Shown here one piece after another: positions 9,650 to 20,053 of a DNA stretch of 60,794 nt. This stretch comes from Phycisphaeraceae bacterium (GTDB taxonomy: Bacteria > Planctomycetota > Phycisphaerae > Phycisphaerales > Phycisphaeraceae): contig JAFIFY010000091.1 in NCBI GenBank assembly GCA_020831765.1, positions 1-60,794 on the forward strand, given 5' to 3'. The notes under the pieces were generated by a model. It saw nothing but the letters and a program-made list of their open reading frames with translations. It was not told where the DNA came from and searched no databases. The position numbers were made by a program, and so were the translations under genes. The stretch's first letter is position 1. Each line of letters begins with the position of its first letter.

Positions 9650-10816
9650 TCAGGCCGCGCCGACCGGATCAAGCGTGCCGCTTTCGATCGCCGGCAGGGT
9701 CAGGTTGCGACCGTAGGTGCCCGGTTCGAACAGGTGAACCTTGGTCATGTCCACATGCAGGGTGATCTGCTGATCAGGTTCCAGAGGCTCGGCCCGGACA
9801 CGGGCCACCAGGCGGTTGCCATCCTGCGTGTCGCAATAGACATCCATCGCGCTGCCCAGGGGTTCGATGACGTTGGCGACCATGGAGAACGACTGGCCCG
9901 GTTGCGCCTCGCGGCCGTCCAGCGGCCGGAGGGAGAGCCCTTCGGGCCGAATACCCAGTGCGACCTCAACCCCCTGGGAGGCCGAACCAGCTTCTTCCAC
10001 CGACTGGATATGGGCCTTGGGAAGACGAAGCCTGATGCCGCCGCCTTCGAAATAAGACTCCCCGCCATCACGTCGAAGCTTGCCTTCGAAGAAGTTCATC
10101 GGCGGCGTCCCGAGGAAGCCAGCCACAAAGCGATTCTTGGGCGCGTTGTAGATGTTCAGCGGTGTATCGCACTGCTGCACCAGACCATCGCTCATGACCA
10201 CCACGCGGTCGCCCAGCGTCATGGCCTCTTCCTGATCGTGGGTCACGTAGATCGTGGTGGTGGCCAGGCGGCGATGCAGCCGCTTGAGCTCGGCCCGCGT
10301 TTCCACGCGCAGCTTGGCATCGAGGTTGGATAGCGGCTCATCGAAGAGAAACGCCGCCGGCTGACGGACAATGGCGCGGCCAACCGCGACGCGCTGCCGC
10401 TGTCCGCCGGACAGCGCCCTGGGTTTGCGCTGAAGGAGCTCCTTGAGTCCAAGTATCTCCGCCGCCCACTGCACTCGCTGGTCGATCTCCACGCGCGGCA
10501 TGCCGCGAAGCTTCAGGCCAAACGCCATGTTCTTATAGACCGTCATGTGTGGATAAAGGGCGTAATTCTGAAACACCATCGCGATGTCGCGGTCCTTGGG
10601 CGGCACATCGTTCACCACGCGGTCGCCGATGCGGATGACGCCCTCGGTGATGTCCTCCAGCCCCGCCACCATGCGCAACGTCGTGCTCTTGCCGCAGCCT
10701 GATGGGCCGACCAGCACGATGAATTCGGCGTTCTCAATGGTCAGGTTCAGGTCCGAAACGGCAAGAACATTGCCCGGATAAACCTTCACGACATTCTCAA
10801 AATGAACCTCAGCCAC
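9650..10816 (-). CDS. ugpC: ABC transporter ATP-binding protein, UgpC/MalK type
   Basis: The protein energises import of sugars or glycerol-3-phosphate by a type I ABC importer. Walker A is GPSGCGKST (37-45), followed by the Q-loop (FQNYALYPHM), the signature LSGGQRQRV, Walker B FLFDEPLSNLDA and the switch histidine in YVTHDQEEAM. The last 150 residues form the TOBE/regulatory domain of the MalK-UgpC-MsmK group (GIRPEGLSL). No permease or binding-protein gene is nearby, so it probably serves several importers, as MsmK does. GTG at 10816 gives the usual VAEVHFENV start with GAGG five bases upstream; ATG at 10822 is the alternative. thiE follows directly. Confidence 0.92.
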   Translation of the reverse strand: MAEVHFENVVKVYPGNVLAVSDLNLTIENAEFIVLVGPSGCGKSTTLRMVAGLEDITEGVIRIGDRVVNDVPPKDRDIAMVFQNYALYPHMTVYKNMAFGLKLRGMPRVEIDQRVQWAAEILGLKELLQRKPRALSGGQRQRVAVGRAIVRQPAAFLFDEPLSNLDAKLRVETRAELKRLHRRLATTTIYVTHDQEEAMTLGDRVVVMSDGLVQQCDTPLNIYNAPKNRFVAGFLGTPPMNFFEGKLRRDGGESYFEGGGIRLRLPKAHIQSVEEAGSASQGVEVALGIRPEGLSLRPLDGREAQPGQSFSMVANVIEPLGSAMDVYCDTQDGNRLVARVRAEPLEPDQQITLHVDMTKVHLFEPGTYGRNLTLPAIESGTLDPVGAA

Positions 10817-10838
10817 ATGCACCTCAATCCAGGTCTGG

Positions 10839-10859
10839 AGACGAATGGATCGTTCGTCT
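10839..10859. promoter_or_regulatory. Inverted repeat in the ugpC-thiE leader, possible operator
   Basis: AGACGAA and TTCGTCT form a perfect 7-bp inverted repeat around a 7-base spacer, 23 bases upstream of ugpC. A second perfect 7-bp inverted repeat (GAATCCG/CGGATTC, 10935-10959) lies between this and the promoter. Either could be an operator or an mRNA hairpin. Confidence 0.3.
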
Positions 10860-10972
10860 GGCCATGAAAACGCCCCGTCGCGGCCGGCGACCAGGCAATT
10901 CCCAACAGCCCGACCCGATCAGGCCAGGCCGCACGAATCCGTCACGTTGAACCGGATTCACAACCAACTCGG

Positions 10973-10981
10973 AGTATAGCA
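10973..10981 (-). promoter_or_regulatory. Extended -10 promoter candidate for ugpC-thiE
   Basis: On the minus strand TGCTATACT matches an extended -10 element (TGnTATAAT with one mismatch). It lies about 155 bases before ugpC. No good -35 hexamer precedes it, which is tolerated by extended -10 promoters. Confidence 0.4.
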
Positions 10982-11239
10982 GATTCCGTCGTCCGGCCCG
11001 GCTCATCGTATGCCGCCGTCTTTTCAGCATGGTGGCGGCTGGATGCCGTCGTCAAGACCGCGTTTCAGCCTGTGGGCTCCGCAACATGAGCCATGCCGGC
11101 CCGTGAGCCGTGGCCAGAGTCAGCTTGCGGCATGAGCCGGCATGTGGCCGAGAACCGGGGTGGCGTTATCGGATCGCCCCTGCGGCGAAATGTTGCCCGA
11201 GGCATGGGCGGGCGACGCCGCGGGGGCTGCTATGGAGTT
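10982..11239. other. Intergenic region between ugpC and the rRNA terminator
   Basis: About 260 bases hold no reading frame with a ribosome binding site or recognisable product, and no tRNA-like fold was seen. Short frames on both strands here look like chance. Confidence 0.5.
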
Positions 11240-11278
11240 AAAAAAAACAACCCCGACGCCTTTAGGGCGTCGGGGTTG
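11240..11278 (-). terminator. Intrinsic terminator of the rRNA operon
   Basis: On the minus strand a perfect 13-bp stem (CAACCCCGACGCC with GGCGTCGGGGTTG, loop of five bases at 11261-11265) is followed at once by eight T residues. It begins five bases after the end of 5S rRNA, so it ends the ribosomal transcript. Confidence 0.93.
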
Positions 11279-11283
11279 AAAAA

Positions 11284-11390
11284 GCCGGCGATGACCTACT
11301 TTCCCGCTGATGCAGTATCATCGGCGCGACGGGCTTAACGACCGAGTTCGGGATGGGATCGGGTGGGGCCCCGTCGCTATGGTCACCGGC
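11284..11390 (-). rRNA. rrf: 5S ribosomal RNA
   Basis: The minus strand reads GCCGGTGACCATAGCG, then CCCATCCCGAACTCGG, and ends TAGGTCATCGCCGGC. These are the 5' strand of helix I, the loop C consensus and the closing strand of helix I of 5S rRNA. The length of about 107 bases is slightly short but normal. It is 239 bases downstream of 23S in the same transcript. Confidence 0.95.
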
Positions 11391-11629
11391 AAAGGCATCG
11401 ATTCCGGTCAGGGAATCGACACCGATTTTCTCGGATGTCGCCGCGCGGCCATGCCGGGCGGCGGACACCGTGATGTTCGGTGGTAGTCTGGTTTCGTTGA
11501 GTCACCGGCCAGGTGGCCAGTGCGATGATCGAGCAAGATTCTCGAATCTCCGATCAAGCACCTGCTTCACGGTTGAAGCATGACTCAGCGGCGCCGTTCC
11601 GAGGTTGGAACGGGACCGGGAGTCGGTGT
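11391..11629 (-). other. 23S-5S internal transcribed spacer
   Basis: The spacer holds no tRNA. It includes one arm of the 23S processing stem (11622-11637) and a GGAATCGA-type inverted repeat near 11399-11421. Confidence 0.7.
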
Positions 11630-14466
<2,837 letters not shown>

Positions 14467-14772
14467 ACACCGACCTCCAGCCGCGCTTCCACCACGCCGG
14501 AGCCGCTTCCTCGCGGAAACGGAACCGGCAAAGCTTCGACGCCGCCGAGCATTCGGCATTCCAGGGCCACAAGCACCCCAGTCCGGCCACCAATAGGGCA
14601 TGTGGCCGGATAAGCTCTCTCAGAGCACGAGAATCTTGTCTCGGTGATCACCTTGGATCAACGAAACCAAACTATCCACTTGTCAAACATCCCGCCGACT
14701 TTCGTCGGCCCCGCTCGCCGCGGGTCGGAACCCCGTTCCAACAACGGGCCTCCCAATCGAGGCGAGCCGAGC
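14467..14772 (-). other. Transcribed leader of the 23S-5S unit
   Basis: The 300-base leader between the promoter-proximal region and 23S has no tRNA or 16S sequence. It contains one arm of the processing stem (14459-14474) and a small hairpin CCGAC-GAAA-GTCGG on the minus strand (14695-14708), capped by a GNRA tetraloop. Antitermination boxes were not identified with confidence. Confidence 0.5.
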
Positions 14773-14800
14773 ATTGTATCCCGATCCGTTTTACTGTCAA
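14773..14800 (-). promoter_or_regulatory. Proximal rRNA promoter (P2)
   Basis: On the minus strand a perfect -35 TTGACA (14795-14800) is followed after 16 bases by TACAAT (14773-14778), five of six matches to the -10 consensus. It lies about 300 bases upstream of 23S. Confidence 0.8.
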
Positions 14801-14949
14801 ACGTCCTGGCTCCGGCAAGCGACCCAAGCCGCCTTCAAAAGCAGCCCGCCCACCAAACCGAAACTCGGATACCCAGGTCCGAATTGGGCCGTTCCCGGGC
14901 GCCCAAGTCGCCCGCAGGCCGAACTAACCATCGTCGAACCGGGAGAAAA

Positions 14950-14977
14950 AGTTTACCCGCTTCCCCCTTCCTGTCAA
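14950..14977 (-). promoter_or_regulatory. Distal rRNA promoter (P1)
   Basis: A second perfect TTGACA (14972-14977), again with a 16-base spacer, precedes TAAACT (14950-14955). The equal spacer in both promoters supports a tandem P1-P2 arrangement. Confidence 0.65.
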
Positions 14978-15025
14978 ACACAATCCTCACGAGCCACCGA
15001 TCCCACGCCCTTTGTGGAAAAGGTG

Positions 15026-15223
15026 TTACTCCAGCCCCTGAACCTCGGTCGCCTCCATCTCCAGAACCACCGGCTTGGTGGAGCCTGTCTGTTGCCCATT
15101 GATCCGGCTGTCCGAAATCTGGGCTCCACCTCTACTGCTCAATCCCGTCTGCTCGCTGGTAACCTCGGTGCCGCCGTCGGCATCAGAGCATCGCCCAGCC
15201 GCCAAACCGCCCCCAACCGCCAC
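15026..15223 (-). CDS. Doubtful small protein
   Basis: A GTG-started frame of 65 residues has a reasonable third-position GC bias and a polar C-terminal half (TGSTKPVVLEMEATEVQGLE), but lacks a Shine-Dalgarno sequence and resembles nothing known. It could be a small protein, the tail of a decayed gene, or chance. It ends just upstream of the distal rRNA promoter. The remaining sequence between 14978 and 15411 shows nothing else. Confidence 0.2.
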   Translation of the reverse strand: MAVGGGLAAGRCSDADGGTEVTSEQTGLSSRGGAQISDSRINGQQTGSTKPVVLEMEATEVQGLE

Positions 15224-15411
15224 CCCCCGAAGGTGTCAGGAACCGTTTTGGCACTCGAAACAGCGGAACGACGGGGCCAGGAACTTCTTCAATGGTCGCC
15301 CACCGGATAAACATCGGCAAGCCACGATTATCAGCGTGTATTTGCCCTAAAAACACAGCAGAAGCAGCAAGAACGGTCCCTGACGCTTTTTGGATTTGAG
15401 GATCGACGCCC

Positions 15412-16488
15412 ATGACCGACCCAGCCGCCGCCGGAACCGCCCCTGAATCCGCCGCCCCAGCCAGCGGTAGCCGAACGCCGACTTCCACGCCCGCTCAGAC
15501 GCTCGAAATGCCGCCCCGCCTCCGCAGCTTCCACATCACCTTCTATGCCATCGTCCTCGGTATGGCCGGTTTCGCCCTGGCGGTTCAACGCGTGGGCGGG
15601 CGTGGCGACGAGGGCATGCTACCGGCGCTCCAAAGCGTGTCGACCGTGCTGTTGAGCCTGACGCTACTGCTATTTGCTGCCGTCACCGTCTTTTATGTTG
15701 CCAAGATCGTGCGATATCCCCAGACCCTTGCCAAAGAGTTCAATCATCCGATCAAGATCAACTTCTTTCCTTTGATTGCCAAGATTCTGCTGGTGCTCAG
15801 CATCGCGTTTCTGGATCGGAGCATGGCGGCCTCGCTCTACCTTTGGATCATCGGAACGTTGCTGCAGTTCGTCGCCGCCCTCGTGATCATCTCGGTCTGG
15901 ATCCGCCACACTCAGTTCAAGATCGAACACATGACCCCGGCATGGTTTATCCCCATCGTGGGTTGCCTGATCGTTCCCATTGCTGGCGTGCCCCACGGAT
16001 TCTTCGAGGTTTCCTGGTTCTTCTTCGCCGTCGGGCTGGTGTTCTGGCTGGCTCTGTTCACCATCGTGCTCTACCGTATGTTCTTCCACGCCCCGATCCC
16101 CGATCGACTCCTGCCGACGCTCTTTATCCTCTTCGCACCGCCGGCGATCGCCGTTATCTCCTACATCCGCCTCGAAGGCCTTACCGCCGAAACCGGCATC
16201 GACGCCTTCGTCCGCATCCTCTACAACTTCTCCCTGTTCCTGCTGATGCTGGTGCTGCTGAAGGTCGGCATCCTGGCCAGGCTCAAGTTCTTCCTGTCCT
16301 GGTGGGCCTACTCATTCCCCTTGGCGGCCAAGACGCTGGCGACCGTGCTGATGTGGCAGATGACCGGCAACCCGTTCTATTACACCCTGGCCCTGACCGA
16401 ACTGGTGCTGCTGACCCTTGTCATCATCCTGCTCCTGATCGTCACCACGCGGGCCATCCTGCGGGCTGAAATCTGCGTTGAAGACTAG
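15412..16488 (+). CDS. SLAC1/TehA-type anion channel family protein (TDT family)
   Basis: The 358-residue protein has about ten membrane helices after a Pro/Ala/Ser-rich N-terminal tail of about 35 residues. FNHPIKINFFPLIAKILL, MTPAWFIPIVGCLIVPIAG and SWWAYSFPLAAKTLATVLMW match the conserved helix ends of the tellurite-resistance/dicarboxylate transporter family that includes TehA, the malate permease Mae1 and plant SLAC1. These proteins pass small anions through a central five-helix pore gated by a Phe. The specific anion cannot be predicted. No operon partner is present, since it converges with the next gene. Confidence 0.85.
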   Translation: MTDPAAAGTAPESAAPASGSRTPTSTPAQTLEMPPRLRSFHITFYAIVLGMAGFALAVQRVGGRGDEGMLPALQSVSTVLLSLTLLLFAAVTVFYVAKIVRYPQTLAKEFNHPIKINFFPLIAKILLVLSIAFLDRSMAASLYLWIIGTLLQFVAALVIISVWIRHTQFKIEHMTPAWFIPIVGCLIVPIAGVPHGFFEVSWFFFAVGLVFWLALFTIVLYRMFFHAPIPDRLLPTLFILFAPPAIAVISYIRLEGLTAETGIDAFVRILYNFSLFLLMLVLLKVGILARLKFFLSWWAYSFPLAAKTLATVLMWQMTGNPFYYTLALTELVLLTLVIILLLIVTTRAILRAEICVED

Positions 16489-16506
16489 CCGCTTACCCCA
16501 AATCCC

Positions 16507-16563
16507 CGGACCCCCGGACCCCCCGACCGGCCCCCGACCCACGGCCCCGACCCCGAACCCCGG
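16507..16563. repeat. C-rich tract between convergent genes
   Basis: At least seven runs of four to six C residues, separated by one to five bases, follow the SLAC1-family gene. The minus strand could form a G-quadruplex. The rest of 16489-16740 holds no gene; CCAAA/TTTGG arms near 16693-16713 form only a weak hairpin. Confidence 0.5.
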
Positions 16564-16740
16564 AGCCGCGTGCAACGCTCCAGAGAACGCTCCGCCGGCC
16601 TATGGGCGAGATTTGCCAATAAACCGAGAACATAAGGGCTTTTCAGCGGCGACCACAAACGTGCGGCGCTTCGGGATCAATGCGCCGGCGTTCCAAAAGA
16701 CGCTGCGTTTTGGATGAAGCGACACGGACTCAGTTCAATC

Positions 16741-17883
16741 TCAATTCCGCCGCCGTCTCAGCAGCAACCCGGCCAGAGCCGGCAGAAGCAAACCGGCGGG
16801 TTCTGGAATGACAACAATGCCATAGGAACTGAAGGAGCCGGCTTCCGGAATGATCAGATGCCCGTTCCGGTACAGCCATTGATCGGCGCCAAGTTTTTCT
16901 TGGTGCGTTCCGCTGAAATACCAGACTTCAATTTCATCCTCGATGCCTTCTCCGATATCGATCATGAGCCTGACTGATTCGCCCGGCTCCAAGGTCAGAT
17001 CGAAGTCAGCCAGAAATGCGACATCGCCCAACGCTCGTAAGAACGCGTACGCCTCGTTGCCCTCATCAAGCATCGTCACACTTCGAAGCAAAGCCGAGTA
17101 ACCCGGATTGGCCTCGATGAACAGCATGCCATCAGCCATCACGGCAAGTTGGGAATCATCGATCACAATCTCCACTTGTTGCCCCGGACTAAATTCAACT
17201 CGAGCCGGTCCGTGGTGGCCGGCAACAATCGCACGTCCCGGAACTTGTTCAACGCCCCATCCCAAGACCTTTAGTTCCACCTTGGAGTTGTCAATATACG
17301 TTTGAATCTCCATCCAGCCGTAATGAACCTCATCCCAAGGGCTTGTCAAGGCGAAACCGAGGTAGCCGCTCACCGGCGAGGGATTCAGCGAGTCGTTGAC
17401 AAAGCCACCAATGACCTGAGAAACCCGATCCCCCCGGAGCGGGTGCCTTTCAAGTCGCCGTAAGGCCGCGAACATATCGGGCTCCCCCACGTCAACTGCG
17501 TCAAACATGCGATGGTGATCAATCGTTTCCCCGCCGGTGAACCTGATAACCTCCTGCATCCAGTCAAAAGTAGGATTCGGCTCCACCACGGTCTCTGAAA
17601 TCTGGGTGCAAATCCATCCAAGGAAGGTGGTACCGGAGCCGTAGGGGGTACTGAAATTGCTCTTCGAACCGAGAACTTCGAACAGCACAGTGGACCAAGG
17701 CTGACCGGAAATGGTTTCCACTGACAGATACTCTTTTTCCACCTCCCAGGCAGCACCCCAAGAGACATCCGTCGTCGCTACAAGGGGACCATCAGAGAGA
17801 TCTTGGAACCAGACGGCTGCGCCGGCCGGCGGCGTGAAGACAAAAAGACACAGGATCGAAAACACGATGAGTGATCGGCTCAT
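16741..17883 (-). CDS. PEP-CTERM sorting domain protein, secreted
   Basis: The 380-residue protein has a signal peptide (about residues 1-23, ending PPAGAA) and ends in a complete PEP-CTERM tail: VIPEPAG, a hydrophobic helix (LLLPALAGLLL) and RRRRN. Such tails are recognised and cut by exosortase, releasing the protein to the envelope or to exopolysaccharide. The body is beta-rich with acidic loops and no enzyme motif. ATG at 17883 has GAGAGG eight bases upstream; a GTG three codons earlier is the alternative. A good promoter lies about 80 bases upstream. No exosortase gene is in this window. Confidence 0.88.
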   Translation of the reverse strand: MSRSLIVFSILCLFVFTPPAGAAVWFQDLSDGPLVATTDVSWGAAWEVEKEYLSVETISGQPWSTVLFEVLGSKSNFSTPYGSGTTFLGWICTQISETVVEPNPTFDWMQEVIRFTGGETIDHHRMFDAVDVGEPDMFAALRRLERHPLRGDRVSQVIGGFVNDSLNPSPVSGYLGFALTSPWDEVHYGWMEIQTYIDNSKVELKVLGWGVEQVPGRAIVAGHHGPARVEFSPGQQVEIVIDDSQLAVMADGMLFIEANPGYSALLRSVTMLDEGNEAYAFLRALGDVAFLADFDLTLEPGESVRLMIDIGEGIEDEIEVWYFSGTHQEKLGADQWLYRNGHLIIPEAGSFSSYGIVVIPEPAGLLLPALAGLLLRRRRN

Positions 17884-17963
17884 GATCGGCACCTCTCTCT
17901 TGACGAAATGTGAAACTTCCCAGCCGCCCCTCGGCCTGCACCCTTATCAACAGATCGAAAGGT

Positions 17964-17992
17964 ATTTTACTAAAAATCGCGTTCAATTGCAA
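17964..17992 (-). promoter_or_regulatory. Sigma70 promoter of the PEP-CTERM gene
   Basis: On the minus strand TTGCAA (17987-17992) and TAAAAT (17964-17969) are separated by 17 bases, in an A/T-rich stretch about 80 bases before the start codon. Confidence 0.65.
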
Positions 17993-18313
17993 GGGTTTCG
18001 ATGAGCCAGTCAAGGAAACTGCGGAAATTTTTCCTAAATTGCAACATAACTTTTTTATTCATATCAACTTAACGAAATAGCTTCATCGGCAGCTGAGTCC
18101 TGAAAAACAGGGCCTGGCCTCGATATGTAGCCAAAAAGATACTTCTAATATGCACTTTTTTAATGGCCGATTCCAGCAACCGGTGTCCCGTGCATGAAAG
18201 AGGAGGTTTTTGTGCTTCAATCAGCCAACCCCTCGGGCGCCGCCGGCGCGCTCTAAACAGCGGTCCCAATGCACATCGCCCGACGGCACAACAATGCGTC
18301 GCTGAAATGATTG

Positions 18314-18327
18314 TGAGGTGCTCCCCA
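18314..18327 (+). repeat. Left terminal inverted repeat of the IS3-family element
   Basis: TGAGGTGCTCCCCA matches the right end at 13 of 14 positions. The TTG target repeat is directly outside it. Confidence 0.85.
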
Positions 18328-18376
18328 TGCGCTGGGCGCGCCGAGGGGTCTTTTAAGGTGGACTCGGCGTGGGGTT

Positions 18377-19300
18377 TCACGCTGTCGTCACGTAGGGAGC
18401 CCGTAGGGCGACCGGAGTGACGACAGCGTGCGCGGGTTCGGCCCGGACCCTCGTGCCGGGTTGGTACACCTCCGCCGGTGTACGGCCTTCAAGTCCCTGG
18501 TGGGGACGTTGCCCATTGTACCAGGCAAAGTAACGCTCCAGACCCGCACGGGCCTCGTCGGGGGTTCCGTAGCCGCGCAGGTACACATCTTCGTACTTCA
18601 CGCTCCGCCAGAGCCGCTCGATGAACACGTTGTCCAACGCCCGGCCCCGACCATCCATGCTGATCCGCACGCCGGCCTCGGTCAGCCGACCGGTGAACGC
18701 CTCGCTGGTGAACTGGCTGCCCTGATCGCTGTTGAAAATCTCCGGCCTGCCCGACGCCAGAGCCGACTCCAACGGCCGCATGCACAACGACACATCCAGC
18801 GTATTGCTCAGCCACCAACTCAGCACGAACCGGCTGTGCCAGTCCATCACCGCCGCCAGGTACGCCCAGCCCGCTTCCAGCGGGATGTACGTGATGTCCG
18901 AGGCCCACACCTGGTCCGGCCGCGTGATCGCCAGGTCGCGCAGCAGGTAGGGGTAAATCCGGTGCCCGGGATGCGGTAAACTCAGCCGTGGCTTGGGGTA
19001 AACCGCCTCCAGACCCATCAGACGCAGCAGACGACGCACCCGCTTGATGTTCACCCGATGGCCCTCGCGTCTGAGGGTGTCGCGCATCATCCGTACACCC
19101 ATGCTCGGACGCTCGGTGTACAACTGGTCCATCCGGTTCATCAGCCGCCGGTTCACCGCCGCCTCGGCCGGATCGGCGTGGCCTCGGTAGTAACAACTGC
19201 TGCGCGGCAGGCCCAGAAGCACGCACTGCCGCTGGACCGCCAGGTCCGCGTGATCCGGTTCGATCCGCTGACGCTTCTGATCCACGGTCAGCCCGTCCAC
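18377..19300 (-). CDS. IS3-family transposase OrfB (DDE integrase domain)
   Basis: The 307-residue product carries an HTH_21-like region (SMGVRMMRDTLRREGHRVNI) and an rve integrase core. The catalytic triad is D in VWASDITYIP, D in IFNSDQGSQF and E in NVFIERLWRSVKYEDVY. WYNGQRPHQGLEGRTPAEVY is the typical C-terminal end of the family. It lies in the -1 frame relative to OrfA and overlaps it by 13 bases. In this family the active transposase is the OrfAB fusion made by programmed frameshifting; OrfB alone would start at the GTG at 19300. Confidence 0.95.
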   Translation of the reverse strand: MDGLTVDQKRQRIEPDHADLAVQRQCVLLGLPRSSCYYRGHADPAEAAVNRRLMNRMDQLYTERPSMGVRMMRDTLRREGHRVNIKRVRRLLRLMGLEAVYPKPRLSLPHPGHRIYPYLLRDLAITRPDQVWASDITYIPLEAGWAYLAAVMDWHSRFVLSWWLSNTLDVSLCMRPLESALASGRPEIFNSDQGSQFTSEAFTGRLTEAGVRISMDGRGRALDNVFIERLWRSVKYEDVYLRGYGTPDEARAGLERYFAWYNGQRPHQGLEGRTPAEVYQPGTRVRAEPAHAVVTPVALRAPYVTTA

Positions 19301-19584
19301 GACTTTTTTTGAAGCCAGTCCAACTCGACCTTGAGCTTGCCGATCTGCTCGTACAGCCGCGCCGTCAACGCCTCCTGGTCCTGCTCAACCCGGTCGCGGC
19401 GGCCGGCGAACAATTCCTCAGCGCCCTGGAGCAACTGCCGCTTCCATTCGCTGATCTGGTTGGGATGGACCTGGTACTGACCAGCCAACTGCGCGATCGT
19501 CTTCTGCTCCCGAACCGCCTCCAAGGCCACCCGGGCCTTGAACTGCGCCGAAAACCGCCGACGCTTGCGTACGCTCGTTGCCAT
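19288..19584 (-). CDS. IS3-family transposase OrfA (helix-turn-helix)
   Basis: This 98-residue protein has the transposase_8 layout: a basic start (RKRRRFSAQFKARVALEAVR), a helix-turn-helix (TIAQLAGQYQVHPNQISEWK) that binds the IS ends, and a coiled coil with heptad leucines (about residues 68-92) for multimerisation. Length is typical of the family. It ends LDWLQKKSWTG in the zero frame, just after a slippery A7G run used to enter OrfB. Confidence 0.95.
   Translation of the reverse strand: MATSVRKRRRFSAQFKARVALEAVREQKTIAQLAGQYQVHPNQISEWKRQLLQGAEELFAGRRDRVEQDQEALTARLYEQIGKLKVELDWLQKKSWTG
19303..19310 (-). promoter_or_regulatory. Programmed -1 frameshift site (A7G)
   Basis: The minus strand reads CAA AAA AAG in the OrfA frame. 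Slipping back one base on A AAA AAG gives the OrfB frame continuing K-V-V-D-G-L-T. This is the classical IS3-family slippery heptamer at the right place in the overlap. Confidence 0.85.
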
Positions 19585-19639
19585 GATTCGACTCCTTCAA
19601 TCAGGACGCCGAATCCACCTTAACCGAGCGCCCAGTTTT

Positions 19640-19653
19640 TGGGGAGCAGCTCA
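19640..19653 (-). repeat. Right terminal inverted repeat of the IS3-family element
   Basis: Read inward on the minus strand it is TGAGCTGCTCCCCA, matching the left end at 13 of 14 positions. The TTG target repeat follows at 19654-19656. Confidence 0.85.
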
Positions 19654-19656
19654 TTG

Positions 19657-20053
19657 ATCGGCGGCCCGGGTTTCGGGCCAATTGGGCTGTTTTATGTTGA
19701 AATCTTGGCTTGTCACCGCAGCGCAGCGTTGTTGCGTCAATAGCCACAGTCGGTTGCGGAATTTCGAACCGGCGTTCGGAATCTCGTAAACAGACCAGAG
19801 CATCCGCCCGATCTTGCGGCGGGCGAGGATTGACCCGGCCGCGTTCGCTGAAGAGCGTCGCAATGTGCCAGTTGATCTCGGTGTACACCCGACTCGTGCT
19901 GAAGCTCATGACGTGATCAGAAGCATTGTCGAGCGCTTGAATGAATCTCAGGGTCTCCATGCCGCTCCTGGTGCGGGAGACACGCGTTCCATCCACGCGA
20001 ACCGTCGACGAATCTACGTATGTGCATCGGTACGGATGCCGTCGCTGGCGTCA
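19657..20053. other. Region between the IS and the glycosidase gene, no confident gene
   Basis: About 400 bases contain several overlapping short frames on both strands and none has a ribosome binding site or family resemblance. One of them may be the front part of the frame broken by the IS. Confidence 0.4.

Larger units (their letters stand above)
18314..19653 (-). mobile_element. Complete IS3-family insertion sequence, 1340 bp
   Basis: Two overlapping transposase frames lie between imperfect terminal inverted repeats beginning TGAGSTGCTCCCCA. The left end reads TGAGGTGCTCCCCA from 18314; the right end, read inward on the other strand from 19653, reads TGAGCTGCTCCCCA. A second conserved block near each end (TTAAGGTGGAYTCGGCG at 18353-18369 and 19607-19623) also matches. 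The element is flanked by a 3-bp direct repeat, TTG, at 18311-18313 and 19654-19656, the usual target duplication of this family. All parts appear intact, so the insertion looks recent and possibly active. Confidence 0.93.
18069..19996 (-). pseudogene. Possible open frame interrupted by the IS element
   Basis: If the insertion and one copy of its 3-bp target duplication are removed, minus-strand frames on both sides (19996-19654 and 18310-18069) join without a frameshift or stop, giving 194 codons. No homology is recognised, no ribosome binding site was found, and continuity has a one-in-three chance by accident, so this may not be a gene. The left part lies in A/T-rich sequence, where a long open frame is less expected by chance. 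Confidence 0.2.

Noticed and set aside
9633-10981. TPP riboswitch upstream of thiE
   Set aside because: Only 17 bases separate thiE from the ATPase gene, and I did not find the conserved THI-box sequence in the operon leader.
14467-15411. 16S rRNA or tRNA genes upstream of 23S
   Set aside because: No 16S landmarks or tRNA T-loop/acceptor patterns were found; the sequence is leader and promoter DNA.
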